Source: a virus. From it: a stretch of DNA of 32,412 nucleotides. A model generated the notes under the pieces. The model did not search any database. It was given only the letters and a program-made list of their open reading frames with translations, and was not told where the DNA came from. The position numbers and the translations under genes were made by a program. Shown here piece by piece: positions 1-8,052 of the stretch. Every line of letters starts with the position of its first letter. Position 1 is the stretch's first letter. The stretch is from the IMG/VR virus record IMGVR_UViG_3300025141_014043, positions 1 through 32,412 of that record; one strand, given 5' to 3'.

Positions 1-13
1 GAAATGTTTTCAC
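1..13 (-). CDS. Possible start of the next gene, running off the left edge
   Basis: After the stop of the fibre-like gene at 38, the minus strand reads AGGAAGT and then GTG AAA ACA TTT (M-K-T-F) before the window ends. The AGGA is only about three bases from the GTG, which is short for a ribosome site. Only four codons are visible, so no product can be given. The tight packing of the other genes makes a start here plausible. Confidence 0.3.
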
Positions 14-37
14 ACTTCCTGAACTTTGTTCACAGAT

Positions 38-1021
38 CTATGATATGCTGCTATTTGTTGAATAATTTGCAAAAATTACACTACCAGATTCAGGCAGTGA
101 CCCAGTAGTAAAGTACATATTTGATCCCGTTACTGAGTAATCTTGATATCCTGCGCTGGTAATGGACGTAGCAGGTGCTTGGAAAATACCGTTAACGAAA
201 ACAGAGACATTCCCTACATTGTCGGGTTGATAATTGAATGTAAATTTTGTATTTGAACCATTGCTCATTCCAAGATATTCACTAAATACACAGCTCGGCG
301 CAGCTACTGTAATTGCACCTCCAGAAGCAGAGCTAACAGTTACAGCCCCTGACTGCTCTATAAAGCTCTTCCCGTCATGAAGTCTTGTAAGAGATCCAGA
401 TATTCCTAGTTCAAAGTATCCTTTATTTGTATATTCTCCGATATAGACATATGCGTCAATATATCTTGGATTTGTAGACTGATCTCCTGTTCCTGCTGGG
501 TCTTGTTGAAAAAATATACCATTAAAATAATCTAAACTCCAGTCCCTAGCGTCTAATACAGCAATCTGCGTCTCTCCGCTACCTGTATGATATACCTTTG
601 CTTCATAGTCTGAATCGAAGCTTGGCGGAATTAGCTGTAATGAACCTGTCGTTAGATATATCTCTCTTCCATTAGTAAAAGGATCTACTCCTTTTTTTGG
701 ATTCTTAGAGTGAGTAACATAGTCATCTGGTAGCTTTAAAGAGAATCCATGCCTTCCGCTTGATGTATCTGTTCCAGCTATAAACGATGCAGACAGCCTT
801 AAAAATTCTGCAACTGCAAATCCAGAAGAGCTTGAAAGTATATGATATTTTGATGCAGACCCTGTATGAGAAGGAATGGACTGAGCAAATATTGTATTTG
901 TCGATACAGTTAATCCAGATGAAAGTGATTCATTTGCAACATCTTTATCATTTGAAGTGTGCGCTTTTCCAACTAGCTTTTTTATTGATATTAAAGTTTT
1001 TGAGGTATCAGATAAAGCCAT
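38..1021 (-). CDS. Fibre-like structural protein
   Basis: This is a 327-residue protein with no catalytic motif that I recognise. It is rich in Ser, Thr, Gly and Asn, with many TGS/SGS turns (for example around residues 125, 148 and 310). The last 60 or so residues contain VFVNGIFQAP, then a DYSVTGSNMYF stretch and an SVIFANYS ending. This layout resembles the small beta-rich C-terminal domains seen in phage fibre and appendage proteins. It starts with ATG nine bases after the stop of the larger fibre-like gene upstream, so the two are probably translated from one message and may form one appendage. The fibre role is inferred from composition and neighbourhood. It could equally be a head decoration or neck protein. 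Confidence 0.55.
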   Translation of the reverse strand: MALSDTSKTLISIKKLVGKAHTSNDKDVANESLSSGLTVSTNTIFAQSIPSHTGSASKYHILSSSSGFAVAEFLRLSASFIAGTDTSSGRHGFSLKLPDDYVTHSKNPKKGVDPFTNGREIYLTTGSLQLIPPSFDSDYEAKVYHTGSGETQIAVLDARDWSLDYFNGIFFQQDPAGTGDQSTNPRYIDAYVYIGEYTNKGYFELGISGSLTRLHDGKSFIEQSGAVTVSSASGGAITVAAPSCVFSEYLGMSNGSNTKFTFNYQPDNVGNVSVFVNGIFQAPATSITSAGYQDYSVTGSNMYFTTGSLPESGSVIFANYSTNSSIS

Positions 1022-1030
1022 TTTTACACC

Positions 1031-3511
1031 CTACGACCACGACACTGTTATCTGGCTAACATATCCTGTAAATGAAGCATCAGCCTCTACTCGAATAGTA
1101 ATATATTCATCATCTGCAACGAACTGCGTTCCAAATGTTACTGTGTTTGTTGCATTAAGAGAGGAATCAAGTGATCCTTCAAGACATCCGTTATTATCTC
1201 CAACTTGACCTGTTGAAAATGCTTCAGCAAGATCCATCCACCCAGTCGACTGGCTGCCTCCGGTTGTGGGTAGTTTTACAAAAACTCTTATTCTAGATGC
1301 ATTAAGTGCAGTGTCACTAGATACTATAGTCCCTGAGCCGTTAATTGCTAGAGAGAATCCTGTCTTTGACCCTCCTGAATTGTTTTGAAAATATCTGTAG
1401 AATGTTCTCAGCCCACTAGAAATGCCGCTGTAATTAACATTATCAGAGGGTCCATTTGATATTCCTCCAAAATTGCTACTATTTGCACCCTGCTTAGGTG
1501 CGTAAAGTCTTTGATTATAAAACATTAATCCGTTTGCATGTGCTCCTGACCCAGACATGTGGATAGATCCATCCCATGTATTGTCGGAATGTGTTATACT
1601 AGCTTGATTTGCATATGTTCCAGATATTATTCTGTAATTTTCTCTTCTAAATGTTTCCTGCAAGACTGTTGAACTATTTGAATATGCCCACATTAAGATC
1701 CCAGATATTGACTGAGATCCTCCGCCAGAGATATTTGACTTAAGCGGGTGAGATACATTGACAGATGCAGAAATTGATCCGTTTAAAAGAGCGCTCGCAC
1801 TAATTGTTGCGCTTCCAGTCAAGTGTAGTATTTTATCCTCATCATTTCCAGCAGAAGGCATTGACTGATTTGATATCGTGCAATTTGTCTCGGTAAATGT
1901 TATATTTGATGTTGTATACACATTCTTGTACGCATTTGTCACTCTAACTCTATACTGAGCTGATCCTGCTGTATGATACCTAACACCAGATATCCTTAGA
2001 TCACCTGTCATTGATAGTGTGTCAAATGCAGCTCCAGCAGCAGCAAGAGCATTACTATCAGCATCATTAATCCACTCAACATAATTTGTTGTGACATCTC
2101 CGCTGTCTAGAGAGTGAACAACGCGTGCGTAATTCCATCCTGATCGCTGATCACTTGCAGCAATTGAATATCTTCCAGTCCTATGCTGAAACAAATCTAA
2201 TTCTGTTCCGTCGCTAAATACAGCACTGCCGGTTGCACTTAGATTTGTAAAGCCAGATCCGTTTGAATTAACTGAAGATCCTGTTCCGCTTCCTGGCACA
2301 CCTGCTCCTACGTGACCACCTCCATCGCTGCCTGTGATCACAACACTGTGAACCAAAGAGCCATTTACATATAGCTTAAGTGTTCCTGAGTCTGCGTCAC
2401 CGAAGGAATTTGCAACATAGTTTGTTTGATTACTAGCATGTGTATCAGCACTGACATCTTCGTTTAGATCACCAGTGACTGCTGTTGAACCTCCTAGAAG
2501 CCCAATTCTTACATTGTTTCCGCTTGTTGTTGAACTATATGTTCCATCAACATCTACAGCGCTAAAGCCTGCAGTTGTATTAGAGTTTGTGTACCCTGAT
2601 ACAGAATTGGATGAACCAAATGACAGTTTTCCTGACGCACCTGAATTGTTATTATCTACATCATCAAGAGATGGTGCAGGGCTTGGAGATAGAGCCTTTA
2701 ATATCTCATTGAATCTATCTACAGCAGTTCCAACGTGTGTGCTATTAGTAAAATCAGTAAACAATCCATCAGTGTATGCGCCATCTTCAGCAGGCCCAAT
2801 CGTCCCAGTTCCGTATATCGTTCCTGACACCATAAGATGTCCAGTTGCAACCTCATCAACTTCTACTACTTGCTTCTCTGCATATAGTGTTCCGCTAATG
2901 ACTACATCTCCTCCGAATAAAGCTGTCCCTCTCTTCAGGGTCTTATGTGAATCAATTGCCCCAGAAACAAATAAAAATACATTAGATCCTGGAGATTCAG
3001 CATTTGGATTACTCCCATGAAAGTGAATCTGGCCCTTTGATAAAAACTTAAGTCTTCTGTCTGTAGTTGTATTAGAGCCGGTTAAAAAGATCTTTCCAGC
3101 TGATGACCCACCAAGATCAATTAGTCGGATGAGACCATCATCTGATCCAATTTTTACCTCGTCTCTTGCAAAGATCTTAACACTTCCAGAAGGATTTTTT
3201 AGATCAGTTGTTCCACCGTCTGAGGTGATAAATTCTACCTCGCCTCCGAGCTTAAGGGGAGAGCCTCCATAAAGAGTTCCACTGATTGTAACATCTCCGC
3301 CGAAGACAGCAACTCCTGCATTTGTTGTGTCCTTAGAGTCTACGGCACCACTTACAAAGACAGCTACATCTTTACCTAGAAGAATGCTCTTTGCTATTCC
3401 TGAAGATGCTGTGTGATATAGAATGTTAGAGGGTGAAAATCCACCTGTTCCGTCTGATATCTGAAGTATTCCGACGGAGCCCGAGGACTCAGTAACTCTA
3501 ATGGCTGTCAT
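1031..3511 (-). CDS. Large fibre-like structural protein with duplicated module
   Basis: This is an 826-residue protein of low-complexity beta character, dominated by Gly, Ser, Thr, Asn and Val, without Cys clusters or enzyme motifs. A module of 33 residues occurs twice, at about residues 49-81 and 178-210, each ending in FGGDV(T/V)ISGTLY; a shorter related piece (MVSGTIYGTGTIG) follows. Such repeats are typical of trimeric fibre shafts. The middle and C-terminal parts (roughly 230-826) look like globular beta domains that could bind a receptor. The ATG is preceded by GAGGT at a good distance. It is the first gene after the intrinsic terminator at 3532-3575, so it needs its own promoter or read-through. 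Fibre or other virion-surface protein is an inference; the receptor cannot be guessed. Confidence 0.6.
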   Translation of the reverse strand: MTAIRVTESSGSVGILQISDGTGGFSPSNILYHTASSGIAKSILLGKDVAVFVSGAVDSKDTTNAGVAVFGGDVTISGTLYGGSPLKLGGEVEFITSDGGTTDLKNPSGSVKIFARDEVKIGSDDGLIRLIDLGGSSAGKIFLTGSNTTTDRRLKFLSKGQIHFHGSNPNAESPGSNVFLFVSGAIDSHKTLKRGTALFGGDVVISGTLYAEKQVVEVDEVATGHLMVSGTIYGTGTIGPAEDGAYTDGLFTDFTNSTHVGTAVDRFNEILKALSPSPAPSLDDVDNNNSGASGKLSFGSSNSVSGYTNSNTTAGFSAVDVDGTYSSTTSGNNVRIGLLGGSTAVTGDLNEDVSADTHASNQTNYVANSFGDADSGTLKLYVNGSLVHSVVITGSDGGGHVGAGVPGSGTGSSVNSNGSGFTNLSATGSAVFSDGTELDLFQHRTGRYSIAASDQRSGWNYARVVHSLDSGDVTTNYVEWINDADSNALAAAGAAFDTLSMTGDLRISGVRYHTAGSAQYRVRVTNAYKNVYTTSNITFTETNCTISNQSMPSAGNDEDKILHLTGSATISASALLNGSISASVNVSHPLKSNISGGGSQSISGILMWAYSNSSTVLQETFRRENYRIISGTYANQASITHSDNTWDGSIHMSGSGAHANGLMFYNQRLYAPKQGANSSNFGGISNGPSDNVNYSGISSGLRTFYRYFQNNSGGSKTGFSLAINGSGTIVSSDTALNASRIRVFVKLPTTGGSQSTGWMDLAEAFSTGQVGDNNGCLEGSLDSSLNATNTVTFGTQFVADDEYITIRVEADASFTGYVSQITVSWS
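2882..3367 (-). repeat. Two copies of a 33-residue module inside the fibre-like gene
   Basis: The copies lie at 3269-3367 and 2882-2980. They share the pattern FVSGA-x-DS near the start and FGGDV-x-ISGTLY at the end, with about 63 bp between the motif ends and variable residues between. The spacing from copy to copy is 129 residues. The pattern fits internal duplication of a fibre-shaft segment. Confidence 0.7.
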
Positions 3512-3531
3512 TTTTACCTCAAGCTGCTATC

Positions 3532-3575
3532 AAAAAAGATCACAGACGTTTCATAAAAGTACTGTCTCTGTGATC
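3532..3575 (-). terminator. Rho-independent terminator after the thioesterase gene
   Basis: On the minus strand a perfect 9-bp stem (GATCACAGA paired with TCTGTGATC) encloses a 20-base loop and is followed directly by six T residues at 3537-3532. It begins 15 bases after the thioesterase stop codon and ends about 20 bases before the ATG of the large fibre-like gene. It should end or attenuate the transcript carrying the reductase-to-thioesterase genes. Confidence 0.8.
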
Positions 3576-3590
3576 CATTGTTAAAAAAGC

Positions 3591-3995
3591 TTATTGTTTC
3601 TTCTCAGCTCTTCTATCTTGATAGTCAGACCTAATAGTCTTAATTGGAACAGGCTCACCATCTCCGTCTATTCTAACAAAAACCATGTCAACAGAGACAA
3701 CATTTCTCTGAGAGCCGTTATATACACTGTGCCTTCTAGCTTCTAGTCTAATTGTAATTGATGAAGTTCCAATTCTTATGACGTCTGCGTATATTTTAAT
3801 AATCTGTCCAGCTCTAACAGGCTTCTGAAAGACTACTTCTGAAATTGACTTAGTAACCATCTTGGGTGTTCCGCACACCTGCGCTGTGAAGGCAGCACCG
3901 GCTTCATCAAGCCAAGAGAGCATTACACCTCCGAACAGGTTTCCATGCATACCCAGATTTTGTGTCTTACAAATATGTGTTGATACAAGTTCCAC
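3591..3995 (-). CDS. Acyl-CoA thioesterase, hotdog fold (YciA-like)
   Basis: This 134-residue protein has the length of a single hotdog domain. The signature helix region is GMHGNLFGGVMLSWLDEAGA at residues 15-34, which matches the N-x-x-G-x-(L/I)-FGG-x-(L/V)-(L/M)-x-x-x-D pattern of the YciA/acyl-CoA hydrolase group, with Asp30 as the likely catalytic acid. The family hydrolyses acyl-CoA to free acid and CoA in the cytoplasm. The start is GTG at 3995; an ATG at 4008 is out of frame. The gene lies just downstream of the amidase and just before a strong terminator, so it is probably co-expressed with lysis-type genes. The substrate is unknown. The enzyme could adjust host lipids or CoA pools, or recycle fatty acids near lysis; both are inference. 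It is unusual cargo for a phage. Confidence 0.85.
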   Translation of the reverse strand: MELVSTHICKTQNLGMHGNLFGGVMLSWLDEAGAAFTAQVCGTPKMVTKSISEVVFQKPVRAGQIIKIYADVIRIGTSSITIRLEARRHSVYNGSQRNVVSVDMVFVRIDGDGEPVPIKTIRSDYQDRRAEKKQ

Positions 3996-4012
3996 TTTTA
4001 TTTCTCATAAAA

Positions 4013-4933
4013 CTATAAGCAATACATAGGCGACTGTCTTACGATTTGAAGATTTGATTCTAAATCAAGACCGGCACAGTCAATCTTTCTCTTTGTTAGA
4101 TGGTAGTGGTGAATAAATCCTTCAAATTTTCCCTTAGAGGCTTCTGCGGACACACCGGTCAGCATCTCACCGTCTCTCGTAGGGCATACTAGTGGGATTC
4201 CGTATCCGATGTGGATTGCTTTCCATAGTGCTCTGGCTGCCTCAATCTGTATTGGATAAAATCCGAGATGAGGCTTATGCTTATTCCCATGGGTCCATGA
4301 ATTCTCCAGAACTGGTCTAGCTCCCAGGCCATTTTTTTCATACCAGCTCTGATATTTTGTATAATATGCATTTGATATCTCCACACCGATAGACTTTTGA
4401 TTCCACTTTTGGCCACCTGCGTGCCATGCGCCGTGCTGAGTGTCCAGCAACTGATAAATTGTTCCATCATTGTCTATGCAAAAGTGAACAGAAGCTCCCC
4501 TTCTCTTTAGTACATTTGCACAAGATTCTGAAGATAGGCACACATCCCAGTGATTGACAAAGAATGTCGGCTTTCTTTCTGGCTTTCCTGAGTAGTCATA
4601 GTAATTTCCACTCTTTGTACCTAGCCCACCGTGCTCATCCCACAGGACAACCTTTTTCCACTCAATTGGTTTAAACTTTCCATTGTGAACAATCCATCTA
4701 TTAGAGTCAAATCTTCTATTGGCGGGCTTGAATGTAGATATTTTTGATTCTCTCTCTGTCCATAGTCTTCTATAGGTAGTCGGACCAACAAGCCCATCGG
4801 CTGTTAATCCATTTTCTCTCTGCCATTTTCTAACTGCCGATGTCAGAGTATCATCAAAGTATTCACACCCAAACCAGCTCGGGTCCCATCCAAGATTTGA
4901 TGCAGATGATTTATTATAAAATACCTTATCCAT
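4013..4933 (-). CDS. N-acetylmuramoyl-L-alanine amidase (probable endolysin) with N-terminal peptidoglycan-binding domain
   Basis: This 306-residue protein has two parts. Residues about 15-60 form a peptidoglycan-binding type 1 repeat (DDTLTSAVRKWQRENGLTAD, followed by GLVGPTTYRRLW). Residues about 95-290 form an Amidase_2 (zinc amidase, T7-lysozyme-like) domain. It has His128 in FVNHWD, His167 and His171 in QHGAWHAGG, IGVEISN at 182-188, and a C-terminal HHYHLTKRKIDCAG (275-288) whose His and Cys286 are the expected zinc ligands. The enzyme cuts the bond between muramic acid and L-alanine in peptidoglycan. No signal peptide or membrane segment is visible, so a holin elsewhere would be needed for lysis, or the protein could be virion-carried. 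The ATG lies three bases after the stop of the ClpP-like gene, which suggests translational coupling. Confidence 0.9.
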   Translation of the reverse strand: MDKVFYNKSSASNLGWDPSWFGCEYFDDTLTSAVRKWQRENGLTADGLVGPTTYRRLWTERESKISTFKPANRRFDSNRWIVHNGKFKPIEWKKVVLWDEHGGLGTKSGNYYDYSGKPERKPTFFVNHWDVCLSSESCANVLKRRGASVHFCIDNDGTIYQLLDTQHGAWHAGGQKWNQKSIGVEISNAYYTKYQSWYEKNGLGARPVLENSWTHGNKHKPHLGFYPIQIEAARALWKAIHIGYGIPLVCPTRDGEMLTGVSAEASKGKFEGFIHHYHLTKRKIDCAGLDLESNLQIVRQSPMYCL

Positions 4934-4936
4934 AAT

Positions 4937-5539
4937 TCACTCAAAATCTATGTCAACAGAGACGTTAATATTAACCTTGGGGACCCTTAGCTGGTTTGCC
5001 ATCCCGTGCTTTTTAGCCTCAGCAGCATCTAGAAACCAATCTGCATGACCTTTCTTGTGGACAATTTTAATAAAATAGTCATCTTTCTTTCTACAATTAC
5101 GTGCCATCATAGTGTAGACTTTTTGATTTAACCTGTCTGTCTCTTCAGCACTAACTTTAACTTCCTCAACTTTTCCCCATGCCATGCTTGAGACGTCGTG
5201 AATCATGACAGTGGCATCGGGATCCATAAATCTCATTCCTTGCTCTCCAAAGGAGAAAAGAATAGCACCGCAGGACATTGCCTTTCCCTCAACGATTGTT
5301 GCAACAGGAAGTTCTGAGTGATTTATAGCGCTTATCATAGACATTAGAGAATAGACCTGCCCACCGTATGAGTCAATAATCACAGGAATGACTTTCTGAC
5401 CTGTATTGTGTGCTTGAGCTACTTGCTGCTGAAATTCTTTTGCAGACTTTTCATCAAACTTATTTACAGTAATAATTACTGGATTTTTTCTTAACTCCAC
5501 TTCTTTAATAAGCGGAGATATCTTGGTTGTCCATTTCAT
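4937..5539 (-). CDS. ClpP-like serine protease (possible head-maturation protease)
   Basis: This 200-residue protein has the length and motifs of the ClpP/crotonase fold. PVIIDSYGGQVYSLMSMISAI (52-72) is the oxyanion/first helix region. KAMSCGAILFSFG (86-98) carries nucleophile Ser89, VMIHDVS (111-117) carries His114, and WFLDAAEAKKHGM (168-180) carries the usual Asp171. All three catalytic residues are therefore present. No ATPase partner (ClpX/ClpA) is encoded in the window. Phage ClpP-like proteins often act as prohead proteases, but here the neighbours are the reductase and amidase rather than head genes, so the target is uncertain. The start is ATG with AGAGGA upstream. The C-terminal tail (about 186-200) is short, acidic and beta-like. 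Confidence 0.85.
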   Translation of the reverse strand: MKWTTKISPLIKEVELRKNPVIITVNKFDEKSAKEFQQQVAQAHNTGQKVIPVIIDSYGGQVYSLMSMISAINHSELPVATIVEGKAMSCGAILFSFGEQGMRFMDPDATVMIHDVSSMAWGKVEEVKVSAEETDRLNQKVYTMMARNCRKKDDYFIKIVHKKGHADWFLDAAEAKKHGMANQLRVPKVNINVSVDIDFE

Positions 5540-5551
5540 TTTATTATTCCT

Positions 5552-8017
5552 CTAAGAGCACTTTGACCAGCCGCAAGACATGCACGTTACACAGCCCTCC
5601 TGGTATCTTAATGAATCTGTTGCATCGCAGCCTTCGCAGACATTTTTTCCTGGAGATGTTCCGTCTTGGATGTATGTTTTTAAGACTCTTGCAATTACTC
5701 TAGAAAATGAGAACATGTCCATCTCTCTATCTTTTTGAAGCTGTTCGACAACATAGTTAATTGGTGCTCCGTGTCTGAGTGCTAATGAAATTGTTCTTGT
5801 AAATCCTGCGTGATTTGGATTATCGAATACATCTACGATATCTTTTATAAGAATCTCATCTCCATTTCCACCAATTCTAAGGTCATATCTAGAATTCTTT
5901 GTCTTATAGTGATGCTTGATAATAGTTCCCTTTCTATACTTTTTAGGGATCTCTATATACTTCTGGAGGCCTCCCATGACTTCGTAAGGCCTTCCACCCA
6001 ATATGCCAACAAGAATGGTCCACGCCTCACCCTTGATTGTTGCATGATGAATTGAGCACTCAAGTTCTTCTGGCCTCTCTGGAGCTTCATGAGACTCAAA
6101 AGCACCTGCACTACCTTTGTCATCAGAAGAAATTAGAACACCAGTTCTACATCCGTCTCTGTATACAGTTACTCCCTTGCAACCCATTTCCCAGCCAGCT
6201 TCATAGATTTTCTTAACTTCTTCAACAGACACATCACTGGGAAGGTTTATAGTTGAAGATATTCCATGATCAATCCATCTTTGAGCAGCAGCCTGTAACT
6301 TTACTCTCGACTCCCAGTCAATTTGATTTGCAGTTGACATATGATATGGAGAGTCTTCAATCTCTGTGAGGCCGGTCTCATTCATCCAATTTTTAAATCC
6401 GTGATGATATACATCATATTCTTTCCATGAATCTCCAAGATCATCTATGAAATCTGCTTCAACGTCTTCTGATATCTGACTTATCTTTCTTCTTCTGGTG
6501 TACTTCAACATAAATGCAGGTTCAATTCCACTGGTAGTTTGTGTTAGGGTTGAAACTGATCCTGCTGGAGCAGTTGTTAGAATTGAAATATTTCTTCTTC
6601 CCACATTTCTGCTCATATCTCTAGTCTTTGTACATGCTGACCAGATTCTCTCTAAGAAAGGGTGGCCCTCTTCTCTAGCATGACTATGCACTGGAAAAGC
6701 ACCTCTTTCTGAAGCCATTATGCAAGAAGATCTATACGCGTATACGGCAAGTGTTTTGTATATTTTTTCAACTACGTCTATTGATTTTTCACTTCCGTAT
6801 CTTATACCAAGCGCTGCAAGTGTGTCTCCAATAGCTGTTACACCCAAACCTGTTCTTCTACCGTTTAAAGCCTTTTCTCTAATTGATTCCCAAAGATCTC
6901 TCTCTATCTTTTTTACATTTTTAGATTCTGGATCTCTTTTAATCTTCCTTAAAATCTTATCTATCTGTTCGACTTCAAGATCTATCATATCGTCCATTAG
7001 TCTTTGAGCATTAATTGTGCAATTCCCAAATTTTTCAAAATCAAATGATGCAGACTCTGTAAAGGGATCATCAACAAAAGAAATAAGATTGACAAGCATA
7101 AGCCTGCAGGAGTCATAAGGTGCAAGAGGCAGCTCAGAGCATGGATTTGTAGATGTTGTTCCGTAGCCCTCTTCTTCATAAACATCTGCCGGAGAGTTTC
7201 TAATCACTGAATCCCAAAAAATTAAACCCGGCTCCGCTGAATCATGAGCTGCATCCACAATTTCATCCCAAACTTCTCTTGCATCAACCCATTTTTCAAC
7301 AATATGGTCTGCATCTTTTTCAACAGGAAATCTTAAGTGAAAATCTTCTCCATTCTTAACTGCATTTAGGAATTCATCAGAAAGTCTAATTGATATATTA
7401 GCTCCAGTAACTTTCTTTCTATCTCTTTTAATGTTGATATAATCTTTAATTTGTGGGTGGTGAACAGAGATTGTTAGCATTAGAGCGCCTCTTCTTCCAC
7501 CTTGAGCAACCTCTCTAGTAGAATTAGAGAATCTTTCCATAAAGACTTCTATTCCATCAGTTGTTCTTGCTGCATTTCCTGTTGGAAGGCCTTTTGGCCT
7601 AAGTGTTGACATATCAAATCCAACACCGCCCCTGCGCTTTGCTATCTGGACAAGCTCTTGATCTGACTTTAATATTCCCCCATAGGAATCCCTAGGCGAC
7701 TCAATAACAAAGCAGTTTGAAATTGACTGAATTTGATTATTATTTCCAATTCCAGCCATTGGTGATCCCTGGGGTACAATATATTTAAAATCTTTAAAGA
7801 GATTATAGACCTCTTCCTCAGACAGAGGGTTGGGATATTTTGATTCAATTCTAGAAAACTCTCTTGCAAGCCTTCTATGCATATCGTCTGGAGTCTTTTC
7901 ATGATAGTCACCAGACTTATCACAAAGAGCATACTTTGTAGCAAATACAGATGCAGCTAAGTCATCGCCATCAAAATACTCTGTAGAAGATTTAATAACA
8001 TCTTCAAGTTTGTACAT
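5552..8017 (-). CDS. nrdJ: Class II (adenosylcobalamin-dependent) ribonucleoside reductase
   Basis: This 821-residue enzyme reduces ribonucleotides to deoxyribonucleotides in the cytoplasm for phage DNA synthesis. QSISNCFVIESPRDSYGGIL (97-116) carries redox Cys102. STNPCSELPLAPYDSC (289-304) gives Asn291, thiyl Cys293 and Glu295, with the second redox Cys at 304. The 11-residue gap between Cys293 and Cys304 agrees with what I recall for the Thermotoga class II enzyme. GLGVTAIGDTLAALG (392-406) and PAGSVSTLTQTTSGIEP are further family motifs. The last 28 residues hold Cys pairs (CEGC, CVTCMSC) that should form a zinc ribbon or carry reducing equivalents. No small subunit (NrdB) or activase (NrdG) is adjacent, as expected for class II. 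The start is ATG with GGAG upstream. It is followed within 12 bases by the ClpP-like gene. Confidence 0.93.
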   Translation of the reverse strand: MYKLEDVIKSSTEYFDGDDLAASVFATKYALCDKSGDYHEKTPDDMHRRLAREFSRIESKYPNPLSEEEVYNLFKDFKYIVPQGSPMAGIGNNNQIQSISNCFVIESPRDSYGGILKSDQELVQIAKRRGGVGFDMSTLRPKGLPTGNAARTTDGIEVFMERFSNSTREVAQGGRRGALMLTISVHHPQIKDYINIKRDRKKVTGANISIRLSDEFLNAVKNGEDFHLRFPVEKDADHIVEKWVDAREVWDEIVDAAHDSAEPGLIFWDSVIRNSPADVYEEEGYGTTSTNPCSELPLAPYDSCRLMLVNLISFVDDPFTESASFDFEKFGNCTINAQRLMDDMIDLEVEQIDKILRKIKRDPESKNVKKIERDLWESIREKALNGRRTGLGVTAIGDTLAALGIRYGSEKSIDVVEKIYKTLAVYAYRSSCIMASERGAFPVHSHAREEGHPFLERIWSACTKTRDMSRNVGRRNISILTTAPAGSVSTLTQTTSGIEPAFMLKYTRRRKISQISEDVEADFIDDLGDSWKEYDVYHHGFKNWMNETGLTEIEDSPYHMSTANQIDWESRVKLQAAAQRWIDHGISSTINLPSDVSVEEVKKIYEAGWEMGCKGVTVYRDGCRTGVLISSDDKGSAGAFESHEAPERPEELECSIHHATIKGEAWTILVGILGGRPYEVMGGLQKYIEIPKKYRKGTIIKHHYKTKNSRYDLRIGGNGDEILIKDIVDVFDNPNHAGFTRTISLALRHGAPINYVVEQLQKDREMDMFSFSRVIARVLKTYIQDGTSPGKNVCEGCDATDSLRYQEGCVTCMSCGWSKCS

Positions 8018-8052
8018 TCTAATTTCTCCAAGATTTTTAAAATTACTGTAGA

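Noticed and set aside
2475-3020. A plus-strand open frame of 181 codons opposite the fibre-like gene
   Set aside because: It mirrors the Gly/Ser-rich codons of the fibre-like gene and shows no domain; no other gene on the plus strand is convincing.
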